Of a DNA stretch of 64,000 nucleotides, positions 27,392 through 36,079 are shown one piece after another. Positions within the stretch are counted from its first letter, which is position 1. Every line of letters starts with the position of its first letter. The notes under the pieces were generated by a model. It made no database searches, had not been told where the DNA came from, and saw only the letters and a program-made list of their open reading frames with translations. The translations under genes were made by a program, and so were the position numbers. Where the stretch lies: assembly GCA_027315315.1 (NCBI GenBank), contig DAHUYG010000026.1, positions 1-64,000 on the forward strand, in the 5' to 3' direction. Source of the DNA: Acidimicrobiaceae bacterium. Its GTDB lineage: Bacteria; Actinomycetota; Acidimicrobiia; Acidimicrobiales; RAAP-2.

Positions 27392-29047
27392 TCAACGATC
27401 GGTCCCCTGCTTCGATCGGTGCCCCTGCTGCAGGCGCGCTCTGATGAGTCGCCTCCGGGCCTGTAGCTCGCGATGGGTGAGACGCTCCACCTCCTCGTCG
27501 AGGCCGAACGAACTTCGAATGCCGGCGAGCTCCACCCCCCCGAGCGCCGACGGGTTGATCCCGAGGTCCTGGGCGATCCGTGTCCCGTGGGTGGTCTGGA
27601 GATGGCTGAGAATCGCGAAGGTCTGCGCGAGCACGTCGACATCCGGGGCCATGGTGGCCATGGAGCCATCGATGAAGAGCATGTCCTTCACGAAGAGCAT
27701 CAGCGCCTTCGGCATACGGGCGCCATAGCCGAGGAGCGACTTGGTGATCTCCCGGATCTCATTGGTGAGCTGCTCCGCATCCATGGTGGTGGGGTCTATG
27801 ACCGGTTGGTCCAACCGGAGGTCGGCAATGACCCGGTCGACGTCGATGTCGCCAGGCAAAGCCCCGAGCTCGCCCATCGCCGCCACCTGAGCCCGCACAT
27901 CGTTGGTGGCGGCAGCCATCACCAGGCGTAGGAAGGCGAGACGACCCCGTTCATCGAGGCGCCCTGTGATGCCGAAGTCGAGCAGCGCGACCCTCCCATC
28001 CGGGCACACGAGGAGGTTCCCGGCGTGCAGGTCGCCATGGAACACCCCAAAGAGGACGAGACCCTCGAGAAAGGCGATCAAAGCCGCCATCAGCACTTGG
28101 GCGGTATCGATGCCGGCGGCCTGCATCGTCGCCGCGTCGCCCCAGGGGTAGCCGTGGAGCCGCTCCATGACAAGGACCCGGCGCGACACGAGGGTGGGGT
28201 GGGGCCGCGGGACGACAAGCGCCCGCCGAGGGGAGTCCGGAGCCGTCCTCGCGAGCACGTGGGCAACGTCCAACATGTTCTCGGCCTCAAGACGGAAGTC
28301 GAGCTCCTCTCCGATCGTCTCGGCAAAGAGCTCGATGAGCGCAGGTGGATTTGCAAGCGCGGCGACGGGTATCCGGCCGACGAGCAGCGGCGCGAGCCAC
28401 GCCATCACGGCAAAGTCACGCCGAACCTGGCGGTCAATTTCGGGACGCTGGACCTTGACCACCACCTCTTCCCCGCTGAGGAGGCGGGCGGCGTGCACCT
28501 GGGCGATCGAAGCGGCTGCGATCGGGATCTCGTCAAAGGAGGCGAACACCGACTCCAGCGGACGTCCGAGATCTTCTTCCACCGTCCGTCGAACGGTTGC
28601 AAAGCTCTCCGCGGGCACTTGATCCCGACACAGCCTGAACTCGCTCACGAGTTCTTCGGGAAAGACGCCTTCCCCGGCAGAGAGGATCTGCCCGAGCTTG
28701 ATGTAGGTGGGACCGAGACGCTCGAACGCAATTCGGAGCCGGCGCGAGAGCCCGCCCCTCGATCGGCTCACACCTCCGCGCCGGTCCCACACGTACCACA
28801 ACCCGATCGCGGGCCCCAGCACCCGAATCACCCGCAACGCCGCCCCGACGGGTGGGAGCGTTCGCACCCGGGTGAGCTCCCGCACCCGAGCCGCCGTGGC
28901 AGCGCGCAGAGGGGCCAGGTCTCGACGCCACTCGAGACGTGTGGCGTCGACGATCCACGGCGGATCCTCGGAGAACGCTCCCCACTCCAGATCTGCTGGC
29001 GTTGTCACCCAGTCGACGATAGATGTGCGCCACACCTCCGCAGTCAC
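27392..29047 (-). CDS. ABC1/UbiB (AarF) family atypical kinase
   Basis: A 551-residue protein with the UbiB-type motifs: KLGQ in GPTYIKLGQILS, the alanine-rich loop AAASIAQVHAA, VVKVQRP, the catalytic loop FHGDLHAGN and LLDFGITGRL. C-terminal helices may associate with the membrane. In other bacteria family members support quinone synthesis or lipid homeostasis as ATPases. It is divergent from the DEAD-box gene. GTG 29047 is the longest plausible start. Confidence 0.87.
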   Translation of the reverse strand: MTAEVWRTSIVDWVTTPADLEWGAFSEDPPWIVDATRLEWRRDLAPLRAATAARVRELTRVRTLPPVGAALRVIRVLGPAIGLWYVWDRRGGVSRSRGGLSRRLRIAFERLGPTYIKLGQILSAGEGVFPEELVSEFRLCRDQVPAESFATVRRTVEEDLGRPLESVFASFDEIPIAAASIAQVHAARLLSGEEVVVKVQRPEIDRQVRRDFAVMAWLAPLLVGRIPVAALANPPALIELFAETIGEELDFRLEAENMLDVAHVLARTAPDSPRRALVVPRPHPTLVSRRVLVMERLHGYPWGDAATMQAAGIDTAQVLMAALIAFLEGLVLFGVFHGDLHAGNLLVCPDGRVALLDFGITGRLDERGRLAFLRLVMAAATNDVRAQVAAMGELGALPGDIDVDRVIADLRLDQPVIDPTTMDAEQLTNEIREITKSLLGYGARMPKALMLFVKDMLFIDGSMATMAPDVDVLAQTFAILSHLQTTHGTRIAQDLGINPSALGGVELAGIRSSFGLDEEVERLTHRELQARRRLIRARLQQGHRSKQGTDR

Positions 29048-29170
29048 GAGCGATATTCGTGCGCATTACACCGGGTTCCAACCCATCGGATCGTGGCCTG
29101 AGCAACGTCCTCCGATAAGAGCCATCGGGCCGGGAAGCGCCCATCTCGTGCTAAATTGCATCGCGTACCT

Positions 29171-29187
29171 GGTCATGTCATATGACC
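29171..29187. promoter_or_regulatory. Operator-like inverted repeat between ABC1 kinase and helicase genes
   Basis: GGTCAT-GTCAT-ATGACC is a perfect 6-5-6 inverted repeat in the 219-base divergent region, 79 bases before the helicase start. A GC-rich hairpin (CCGGCG-CCGT-CGCCGG, 29193-29208) follows it. Regulator unknown. Confidence 0.35.
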
Positions 29188-29266
29188 CGCCGCCGGCGCC
29201 GTCGCCGGTGGGGCCTTATTCGAGTTCCTGATCGAGTTGGCCTGTCTCAAACTCGACTGGAGTTCA

Positions 29267-30571
29267 GTGAGTCCCACCTTCAACGAATTGGGTGTCCCCG
29301 CCCGCCTCGTCGCGCGCCTCGAAGAACAAGGCGTCGTCAGCCCGTTCCCGATCCAAGTGGCCACGATCCCCGACGCGCTGGCCGGCCGGGACGTTTGCGG
29401 CAAGGCGCCGACCGGGTCGGGCAAGACGATCGCCTTCGCGATTGCCGTCCTCGGTGCAGCAACCGGATCGCTCCCGCGGCGTCCCCGGGCGCTGGTCCTG
29501 GTCCCAACCCGGGAGCTCGCCGGGCAGGTGCAGACCGAGATCGCTCTGCTGGCCGGTGGGCACGGCAAGCGCACGATCGCGGTCTACGGGGGCACCGGAT
29601 ACGGGGCGACCCGCCGTGCCCTCGACCGCGGAGTCGACATCGTCGTGGCCTGCCCCGGGCGGCTGGAGGACTTGCTGGCCCAGGGTGCGCTCAGCCTCGC
29701 TGACGTCCGCAGCGTGGTGCTCGATGAGGCCGACAGGATGGCCGACATGGGCTTCCTCCCGGTCGTGCGCCGCCTGCTGGACCAGACCTCACCAGAGCGC
29801 CAGGTGATGCTGTTCTCGGCCACCTTCAGCAAAGAGGTGGAGGCAATTGTCACCCGGTACCAGCGCCATCCCGTCCGCCACGACGTGCAGGCCGACGCTT
29901 CGAGCGTCGGAGAGGTGACCCATATCTTCTGGCAAGCCGAGCATGCTGACCGGGTTCGGCTGACCGCTCGCCTCGTCAATCAGCACGGCAAGGCCATCAT
30001 CTTCTGCCGTACCCGGCGCGGCGCCGACCGGGTCGCACGTCAGCTGGGCCAGACGGGAGTCAACGCCGTCGCGATCCACGGTGACCGCACCCAAGCCCAG
30101 CGCGAGCGGGCCCTCACCGCGTTCGCCCACGGCCGAGCCGACGCACTGGTCGCAACCGACGTGGCCGCCCGCGGGATCCATGTCGAGGATCTCCCGTGCG
30201 TCGTGCACTTCGACCCACCCACCGACGCGACCGACTATCTGCACCGCTCGGGCCGGACCGGTCGAGCCGGAAACCCCGGCACGGTCGTCTCCCTGGTCAT
30301 GGACGAGCACCAGGCCACCGTTCGACACATGCAACGCGCCCTCGGACTCTCCCAGGGGCTCGACAACCCCGACGGGACGCCGACGCCACGTCCGGCTGCT
30401 GCTCGAATCGCCGACGCGGGGACGGTGACGCGAGCGGGCCGCTCCGACCGGCCCCGACACCCGAGACCGAAGGGCAAGAACCAGAGGTCGAATCGCCGGC
30501 GCATGGAAGCCACCCGCGAGACAAGGGGTCGGCCGCTCGGCACCGAGGCGGCACGGAGCTCACGTTCGTGA
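29267..30571 (+). CDS. DEAD-box RNA helicase
   Basis: A 434-residue ATP-dependent RNA helicase with all motifs: FPIQ (Q), APTGSGKT (I), PTRELA (Ia), DEAD in LDEADRM (II), SAT (III), ATDVAARG (V) and HRSGRTGRAG (VI). A basic, Arg/Lys-rich tail from about residue 370 probably binds RNA, as in RhlE/CsdA relatives. GTG 29267, with GGAG seven bases upstream, gives the usual FNELGVP beginning; TTG 29237 is less likely. Confidence 0.92.
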   Translation: MSPTFNELGVPARLVARLEEQGVVSPFPIQVATIPDALAGRDVCGKAPTGSGKTIAFAIAVLGAATGSLPRRPRALVLVPTRELAGQVQTEIALLAGGHGKRTIAVYGGTGYGATRRALDRGVDIVVACPGRLEDLLAQGALSLADVRSVVLDEADRMADMGFLPVVRRLLDQTSPERQVMLFSATFSKEVEAIVTRYQRHPVRHDVQADASSVGEVTHIFWQAEHADRVRLTARLVNQHGKAIIFCRTRRGADRVARQLGQTGVNAVAIHGDRTQAQRERALTAFAHGRADALVATDVAARGIHVEDLPCVVHFDPPTDATDYLHRSGRTGRAGNPGTVVSLVMDEHQATVRHMQRALGLSQGLDNPDGTPTPRPAAARIADAGTVTRAGRSDRPRHPRPKGKNQRSNRRRMEATRETRGRPLGTEAARSSRS

Positions 30572-30707
30572 GTTGAGCCGGACGGTCCAGGTGCCTAGCG
30601 TGCCGGTGGCCGTTCCCAGCTTCCCGGTTGCTACCAACGTCGGTGATCAGTCGAGGAACCTTGCGAGGTCTGGCTGCGCTGGTGCGAGTGGGGAGCAAGT
30701 GGTTCAA

Positions 30708-31160
30708 ATGCGGTGGGGAAGAACTGCCCTCGTGGCGATCGCGATCATGACGGCTGCCCTGACGGCACCCGCTGGCGCTTCGAGCGGAGCAACCGGTGTG
30801 CTGGCCAGGGACACCATGAGCGGCCAGCCGATTCCGTGTGTCGCTCACTGACGGAGTGCGCGTCTGTCATGGCGACGAGACCGGCGTCGGCGCAACCGAC
30901 CTCCGGCTCAAGAGCTTTGACGGCGCGCCGCTCGCGCTCTACATCACCCTCCCCTCCTCATCATCCCCGCCCCCAAAGGGTGGCTGCCCGGTGGTGGTGC
31001 AGAGCCACGGGTGGGGCGACCCCCGAGCGGCCCCAGCGACCCGCAATACGGTGGTCCGACGGCCGATCAATGGGCGAGCGACGGCTATGCGGTTCTCCAG
31101 CTCGCCGCGCGGGGCTGGGGTGACTCGTGCGGCACCGCTCAGTCGAGGCTCGATGGCGGC
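30708..31160 (+). pseudogene. Truncated CocE/S15-type alpha/beta hydrolase
   Basis: ATG 30708 begins a signal peptide (MRWGRTALVAIAIMTAAL, cleavage after AGA). The frame breaks near 30845 and continues as SLTDGVRVCHGDETG to GGCPVVVQSHGWGDP, then shifts again at a run of five C near 31019 into QYGGPTADQWASDGYAV and ARGWGDSCGT. The similarity stops right after that, before the catalytic residues of the family. A remnant at the left edge of the decayed island; at least one break could be a missing C. Confidence 0.55.
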
Positions 31161-31449
31161 GGTGGGGACCGCCTACGCCGAGGTCACCGTCACCCCGACC
31201 GCGCACCTCGATGCCGGCCTCAGGGCGAACGAGCTCGCCAAGGCGCTCGACAGCGGTGCACGCAGGGCCCGTCCTGAGCGAGGGTGACCGCCAGGTGCTC
31301 GAGAGCGTCGAAGACGACGTCAACCGCCATGCCGGCCCTTGGGCCAGAAAAACCGGAGCCCGACCGGCTGCCAGGAGCCCTACGTGCCAGCCGATCACCT
31401 CCCGCCAGCATCGCAACGCCGCCGAGCCCGAGGTCCTCACCCGCCAAGC

Positions 31450-31780
31450 TCGCCAAGGCCGACACCGAACGGCGCAAGCTCCTCGACGCCTACTACGCGG
31501 GCGCCATCGACGTCACCACCCACAAAACCGAACAGGCCCGCATCGCAACCGACGTCCGCAGTGCCGAAGAACGCCTCGCCGCAGTAGACGCGACCTGGCC
31601 GAGTGGCAGGAGATCTTGGATACCGCCATGCGCTTCGCCACCAACTGCGCCAAGGCCTACCTCCGAGCGTCGGCACCGACCCGCCGCCGGTTCAACCAAG
31701 CCGTGGTGGAGAAGACGATGTCGTATTCAAACCCGGCTGAACTGCGAGAACCTCTGCAGGTGATCCTCGAACGCCAGTGA
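31450..31780 (+). pseudogene. C-terminal remnant of a large serine recombinase
   Basis: KADTERRKLLDAYYAGAIDV with the following KTEQARIATDV helix (31455-31605), then, after a frame change near 31600, LAEWQEILDTAMRFATNC to PLQVILERQ, match the coiled-coil and C-terminal part of actinobacterial serine recombinases. The catalytic N-terminal resolvase domain and the recombinase domain are missing. It marks a former integrative element or phage. Confidence 0.6.
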
Positions 31781-31840
31781 CCCGCGGCGGTCGTTCGACT
31801 CCGACATCGCGTCAGGGACCGTGGTGCTACGCTGTCGCAC

Positions 31841-32083
31841 ATGGAGGTCGGCGTACGTGACCTACGGAATCGGACCAGCCAGGTCCTCGATGCCGTCCGG
31901 GCAGGCGAGCGGGTGGTTCTCACCGTCCACGGCGAGGCGATCGCCGACATCATTCCCCACGCCCAACGGTCCCGCTGGGTTCCAGGCGACCTCCTACGTC
32001 GCGAGCTGGCGGAGCGAGCGGCCGACCCGGGTCTGCGTGAAGACCTTGATGTGCTCGCCGGACAGACCTTGGACGAGCTTTGA
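31841..32083 (+). CDS. Phd/YefM-type antitoxin
   Basis: An 80-residue antitoxin with the Phd/YefM N-terminal DNA-binding fold (EVGVRDLRNRTSQVLDAVRAGERVVLTVHGE has the family pattern, given here in pieces: VRDLRN, VLDAVRAGE, VTVHG-like). The C-terminal tail (LREDLDVLAGQTLDEL) would wrap the toxin. It overlaps the PIN toxin gene by four bases (TTGA). Pairs of this kind normally repress their own promoter. Confidence 0.82.
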   Translation: MEVGVRDLRNRTSQVLDAVRAGERVVLTVHGEAIADIIPHAQRSRWVPGDLLRRELAERAADPGLREDLDVLAGQTLDEL

Positions 32084-32484
32084 ACGACCCGGCCGGGCTT
32101 CTCGATACCTCGGTGTTCATCGCCCGTGAGGTGGACCAACCGCTCGGGGAGTTGCCCGACCGGGTGACGGTCTCGGTCGTGACCATCGGCGAGCTCGAAC
32201 TGGGTGTGCTGAGCGCTGCGGACGACACATCGCGCGCCCGCCGAGCGGGCACGCTGACCCTGGCCCGGCGAGTGGACCCCATCCCGATCAGCGAGCCCAT
32301 CATGGCGGCGTGGGCTCGTCTCGTAAGCGACTGCCGGAACGCCGGCATCCAGCGGACGGTCAAACTAACCGACGCCCTGATCGCTGCCACCGCCGTTGAC
32401 CTCGGGCTACCGGTGGTGACCCAGGACGCCGACTACGACCAGATGGCGAGAGCCCATCCACCGCTGCAGGTCCGCAAGGTGTGA
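32080..32484 (+). CDS. VapC-type PIN-domain toxin
   Basis: A 134-residue PIN-domain ribonuclease. The acidic metal-binding residues are present: Asp in LLDTSVFIARE, Glu in IGELELG, Asp in KLTDALIAATA and Asp in TQDADYD. It would cleave RNA when freed from its antitoxin. The TTG start overlaps the antitoxin stop, so translation is coupled. This is the only intact module among the gene fragments at 30.7-33.7 kb, in line with toxin-antitoxin pairs persisting in decaying islands. Confidence 0.85.
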   Translation: MNDPAGLLDTSVFIAREVDQPLGELPDRVTVSVVTIGELELGVLSAADDTSRARRAGTLTLARRVDPIPISEPIMAAWARLVSDCRNAGIQRTVKLTDALIAATAVDLGLPVVTQDADYDQMARAHPPLQVRKV

Positions 32485-32490
32485 GCGCCG

Positions 32491-32672
32491 ATGCCCACAC
32501 AGATCTACCAGACGAAGGCCACGATCGTCATCACGAAGCCGCCGGTTTGGCGGCGACTACTCGTCCCCAAAACCGCGACCTTCTTCGCCTCACCAGCTGC
32601 TGCAGGTGGCGTTCGACTGGTGGAACTGCCCAACGCAGCCCGACGGACAATCGGCAGATACGTGACGCGATC
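32491..32672 (+). pseudogene. Fragment of a plasmid pRiA4b ORF-3-like protein
   Basis: QIYQTKATIVITKPPVWRRL at the start and HQLLQVAFDWWN in a second frame (about 32597-32632) are the two N-terminal motifs of the pRiA4b ORF-3 family, which is frequent on plasmids and mobile elements. The reading frame breaks between them and the rest of the domain is absent. It begins 7 bases after the toxin stop. Confidence 0.55.
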
Positions 32673-32930
32673 TTGAAAGAGGTGATCGCGAGATACCGCA
32701 CGTCCAGCGACTTCAACGGTCTGCACTTCCGGCCCACCAGAACGACGGCCGAGCGAGCCGAAGCCGCAACCTTGATCAGAGATGGCCCCGTTGAAGTCGT
32801 CTCGGAAAAGGACCATCCGAATCCCCACATCAGACCCTGGCCGATTCGTCGGAGCATTTGACGAACAAGCGGCGGATATCGAGAAGGTCTCGACCGCCAC
32901 CGTCGCCGGGGGTGGGCGCCACGGTCCTCA
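32673..32930 (+). pseudogene. Unrecognised gene fragment
   Basis: TTG 32673 opens KEVIARYRTSSDFNGLHF and, further on, IRDGPVEVVSEKDHPNPHIR, which look like genuine protein, stopping at 32861. A shifted frame continues with RFVGAFDEQAADIEKVSTA. I cannot assign a family. It is abutted by the IstB remnant on the opposite strand. Confidence 0.35.
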
Positions 32931-33270
32931 TTGAAGTCGTTTGTCCCGTTCACGCGTGAGGCGGAGCCGGCAGGAGTCACTACCCGTCTCGAGGATGTGG
33001 GCGTTGAAGGTGAGCCTGTCGACGATCCCTGCGACGAGGCGCGGGTCGTCGATGATGCCGCCCCACTCCGAGAAAGGGAGGTTCGAGGCGACGGTGGCGC
33101 GCTCCTCGCGCTCAGTGAGGATCTGGAAGAGCAGCTCCGCACCGCGGTCGTCGAGCTTCACGTAGCCGAGCTCATCGAGGCAAAGCGGATCGAGGCGCCC
33201 GTAGGGGGCGAAGAGACGTGAGAGGCGTCGCTCGTCAGCCGCTTCGACGAGTTCGTTCACGGGCTGTGCA
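32928..33270 (-). mobile_element. IstB remnant of an IS21-family element
   Basis: Coding sequence for the C-terminal half of the IstB transposition helper: NELVEAADERRLSRLF, LDELGYVKLD (Walker B region), LLFQILTEREE, SNLPFSEWG and VDRLTFNAHILETG. The N-terminal Walker A half is absent and the sequence upstream is unrelated, so the ATPase cannot work. A short deletion follows REER compared with the usual sequence. No istA is present. Confidence 0.7.
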
Positions 33271-33691
33271 TCACCTGTGCCATCGCCTGGAGGGACGAAG
33301 GCCGCACGGACTTCGAGGGCTTCTGCGCCCGAGGCGTCGATCCTGCCCGACGCCGTCCGCCGAGGCTCTGCCTGGCGTGCCGCACTCCCGGTCACGAACG
33401 GCCAGCGGTTCGTCGAGGCCGTGCATCAGCTGCAGCCAGGCCCGGCGAGTCCGCTGCCAGAGCGTGGACGCCTACGTGAACGGAGACGAGCGCTATCGCC
33501 CGGCTGTCCCTCGCCCGACCCTCGGACGCTGCCCGGCGCGCACCTGTCACCGTCTCGGCGCGCAACTGAACGGCCTCTGTGACGCTCACTACCAGCTGTG
33601 GCGGGTGAGCCGGTTCCCGCCCCTCGAGGCCTTCCTGACCAACGCGACGCCCCGCCGCGGCGACCTCGGAGGCCGCGTGGTGATGACGTGA
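33255..33691 (+). pseudogene. Cysteine-rich fragment of an integrase-associated protein
   Basis: Two protein-like pieces in different frames: LCITCAIAWRDEGRTDFEGF with a later RLCLACRTPGHERP (33264-33400), then GRCPARTCHRLG with NGLCDAHYQLWRVSRFPP and LEAFL (33520-33650). The paired CxxC/CxxH pattern with LExFL resembles N-terminal zinc-binding segments of actinobacterial integrase-type proteins on mobile elements. The IstB remnant interrupts its left end. Low certainty on identity. Confidence 0.35.
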
Positions 33692-33717
33692 CTGGAGGAG
33701 CGGGTCGCATTGGCATT

Positions 33718-34263
33718 TCACCCGAGAGCGGGCATACCGGCCACGACCAGAGCGGCAGCGAAGGCCAGGGAGCCGACGGCGGCAAGGATCCGCCATCCCT
33801 TCTGCCTGACCAACGTCGCGGGTTCCTTGACCATCACGATCTGGGTGTCGAGCAGCTCGAGGCGAGTCTCCGCCTCCGGCGCGGTGAGGTTGGCCTGCCG
33901 GAGCCGCTCCACCTCCAGCACCGGGTAGCGACGAGGGAGAAACGCCTATGCCGCGAGGAACGCGGCAACGACCGCAACCGCGAGTCCTATCTGGAAGATG
34001 ACTCCGCCCGAGACAGCGACCTGTGCCGTGGCGCCAAGTCCCACCAGCACACTAGCGAAACCCAAGGCCACGCCAGCCTTGCTATCGAGACTCTCGGCGT
34101 GCGCGTTGATCGTCTCCCGCTCTGCCGTGACCTGCGCGAGCACGATGGCCAGCGACGAGAGCTCCTTTTCCTCGTCTACCCCGACGAGGGTCCGAGGTGG
34201 GTGTGTCAGTGAGTCGTTCTCCCGCCAGGACTCCCGGAGACCGCGGACACACCGCGCCGACAT
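33718..34263 (-). pseudogene. Three-segment membrane protein, paralogue 1, disrupted by an amber codon
   Basis: The frame from ATG 34263 encodes ERETINAHAESLDSKAGVAL and two membrane segments, then stops at TAG (33946-33948). Beyond the stop the same frame continues with AFLPRRYPVLEVERLRQANL and a third segment to 33718. The intact paralogue at 37134 has TGG (Trp) at this codon, so a single G-to-A change created the stop. No proline-rich partner gene follows it. The two copies are clearly homologous at DNA level but diverged, so the duplication is not recent. Confidence 0.75.
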
Positions 34264-34501
34264 GATCTCGCGCCGTGACAAAGAAGTGGTCTTTACCTTG
34301 TCACAGGGCAAAACCACCTTCGTTGGCCTCCGAGAGAGCGTTCGCCCAAGTAGATGGCCCTGTCTCCGCCTGCCTCCGCTCGGAACGGTGCTGCGGCAGA
34401 GCCCGGGCGAGGCTCCCGTTCATGTGGGCAGTGTCCGGCGTGGCGGTGTCCAGCGTGGCAGTGACGGTTAACCTGTGGCTTACCCTCCTGCGTCCATCTC
34501 G

Positions 34502-34951
34502 TTACCGGATCACGTCGGTGGCGTACTTCGCCATCGTCTTCCCGACATCGGCGAAGTCGAGGAGGCCCTGCTCGTTGACCGGGAGTTTGCTCAGATCGCG
34601 GAAGTACTCGACGTAGCGATCTGGAGTAAGCGTGCAGATGAACTTCGCTGGTTGGCTGAAGGGGTTGGAGAAGGTGTGCGGCGTTCCGGCCGGGACAACC
34701 ACGCACGACCCCACTTCGACGTCGACGCTGTTGTCTCCGGAGGTGAATCTGAGCTTGCCCTGGGTCACGATGAAGGTCTCGTCGTGCTCACGGTGCACGT
34801 GCTGAGGGGGCGCTGCCGGGCCGGCCGGTACGGTCGATTCGATGAGACCGAGCCGGTGCTCGGTGTGCGATCCGTCCTCGATGATGCGGCAACGGATCGG
34901 CCCGCCGCCTGACTGCTCGCCCCCGTCTGGTTTGACGACGTGGATGGACAT
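34502..34951 (-). CDS. Cupin-domain protein
   Basis: A 149-residue single-domain cupin. The two metal motifs are clear: HVHREHDETFIVTQG (His, His, Glu) and VPAGTPHTFSNP (His). Such proteins are small metal-dependent dioxygenases, isomerases or binding proteins. AGGAG precedes ATG 34951. It is last in a three-gene operon (VOC, luciferase-domain protein, cupin) reading away from the TetR gene, so it is probably induced together with them. Confidence 0.85.
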   Translation of the reverse strand: MSIHVVKPDGGEQSGGGPIRCRIIEDGSHTEHRLGLIESTVPAGPAAPPQHVHREHDETFIVTQGKLRFTSGDNSVDVEVGSCVVVPAGTPHTFSNPFSQPAKFICTLTPDRYVEYFRDLSKLPVNEQGLLDFADVGKTMAKYATDVIR

Positions 34952-34996
34952 AGTGGTTCTCCTCTCTTCGATCAGCGTCGTTGGTTCAGGCCTTGG

Positions 34997-35503
34997 TTAC
35001 CGGGCACTTCCTGAGACGGAGTCCATAGCGGAAGCGAACTCGTACGAGGCGCGCACGAGTCCCAGGACCACTTCGCGTTCCTGCTCGTCTCTGGCGGCGT
35101 AGATCAAGACCACGGTTGGGGGGGCTTGGCGCGTGTGCACGAGGAAGTGCGGCTCGGCCCACCCCGCGCGCTCCGCTGCCTCGGCGAGTAGGGCGGGCAA
35201 GGTGGCGTGCAGGCTGAAGTCCCCCTGGGCGTGGACGTGACAGAACTCGGCACCGACCATGAAGGCGTCCGCCGGTCCAACTCCAACTGCGACGTTGCCG
35301 TCCAACGTCAGCGCCCGGGCGCCCTCGACGGAGATCGCGGATGGCCCTCCCACGACGGCCGGCCAGGTGAGCGCCTCGGCGAGGATGGCATCCACGTACC
35401 GGCTGTCGGCTGGCTGCTGGTCGAGTTGGCGCTGGGGGAAGTCGCCGGTGACTTGGGGCCGGGACCCCGTCCGGGGCAGCAGGTGTGCAGTGTTGGTAGT
35501 CAC
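34997..35503 (-). CDS. Luciferase-domain (DUF5519-like) protein
   Basis: A 168-residue protein. The core FCHVHAQGDFSLHATLPALL, followed by GWAEPHFLVHTRQ, matches the small luciferase-like domain (PF17648/DUF5519 as I recall it), whose biochemical role is unknown; it is not a bacterial luciferase. GTG 35503 lies two bases after the VOC stop (TGA-A-GTG), so translation is coupled. It is the middle gene of the TetR-controlled operon. Confidence 0.68.
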   Translation of the reverse strand: MTTNTAHLLPRTGSRPQVTGDFPQRQLDQQPADSRYVDAILAEALTWPAVVGGPSAISVEGARALTLDGNVAVGVGPADAFMVGAEFCHVHAQGDFSLHATLPALLAEAAERAGWAEPHFLVHTRQAPPTVVLIYAARDEQEREVVLGLVRASYEFASAMDSVSGSAR

Positions 35504-35504
35504 T

Positions 35505-35954
35505 TCAGCCGCCGAACCAGAACAGTTCGATCGGGATGCCGTCGGGGTCACGTACCAGCACGAGGGCGATCCGGACCGGCTCGTCTTTTTCTACGACCGC
35601 TTCGTGCTCGGCGCCCGTCGCCTCGAGGTGCGCGATCCACTCGTCGAGCGCCTCGCGGCTGGGGACTTGCACCGCCAGGTGGTCCAGCCCGGTGCGTTGT
35701 GGGCTGAACCGCTGCCTGTCGGCATCGGGATGGTGCTCGAGGCCGAGGAACAGTCCGGTGCCCGGTCGGGTCATCACGACGGCGTGGCCATCGCCGGTCG
35801 AGTGCGGTTCGGCGAAGACTCGGACGAGCCCGAGAACCTTCCTATACCACGCCTCGCTGGCGTCGATGTCGCGGACGGTGAGGCCGACGTGCTGGAAGCT
35901 CGAGAGCTCCGGCGCGGCCCGGGTTGACGAGGAGGTTTCGGTCGTGGTGGTCAT
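35505..35954 (-). CDS. VOC-family dioxygenase/glyoxalase
   Basis: A 149-residue VOC protein with metal ligands visible as His in QHVGLTVRD, His in LDHLAVQV and Glu in GIPIELFWF. The pattern GLVRVFAEP ... TGLFLGLEHH resembles extradiol-type or fosfomycin-resistance-like VOC proteins; the substrate is unknown. First gene of the operon, starting about 50 bases from the perfect operator at 36004, and divergent from its likely regulator. Confidence 0.8.
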   Translation of the reverse strand: MTTTTETSSSTRAAPELSSFQHVGLTVRDIDASEAWYRKVLGLVRVFAEPHSTGDGHAVVMTRPGTGLFLGLEHHPDADRQRFSPQRTGLDHLAVQVPSREALDEWIAHLEATGAEHEAVVEKDEPVRIALVLVRDPDGIPIELFWFGG

Positions 35955-36003
35955 GGTGGCCCTTCTTGCCGGGTCTTCGCCGGGCTAGACTCGAACTCTC
36001 AAG

Positions 36004-36042
36004 ATGATACTTATAGTCTTAACATGAGACTATAAGTATCAT
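36004..36042. promoter_or_regulatory. Perfect 16-bp inverted repeat, TetR operator candidate
   Basis: ATGATACTTATAGTCT (36004-36019), spacer TAACATG, and its exact complement (36027-36042) lie between the divergent VOC operon and the TetR gene. The site is far more AT-rich than its surroundings and would cover both promoters. Perfect symmetry over 32 bases makes a binding site for the adjacent TetR-type protein very likely. Confidence 0.85.
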
Positions 36043-36079
36043 GTACCGAGCTCGCTGCGCTGTCAAGGGGTGGATTCTG

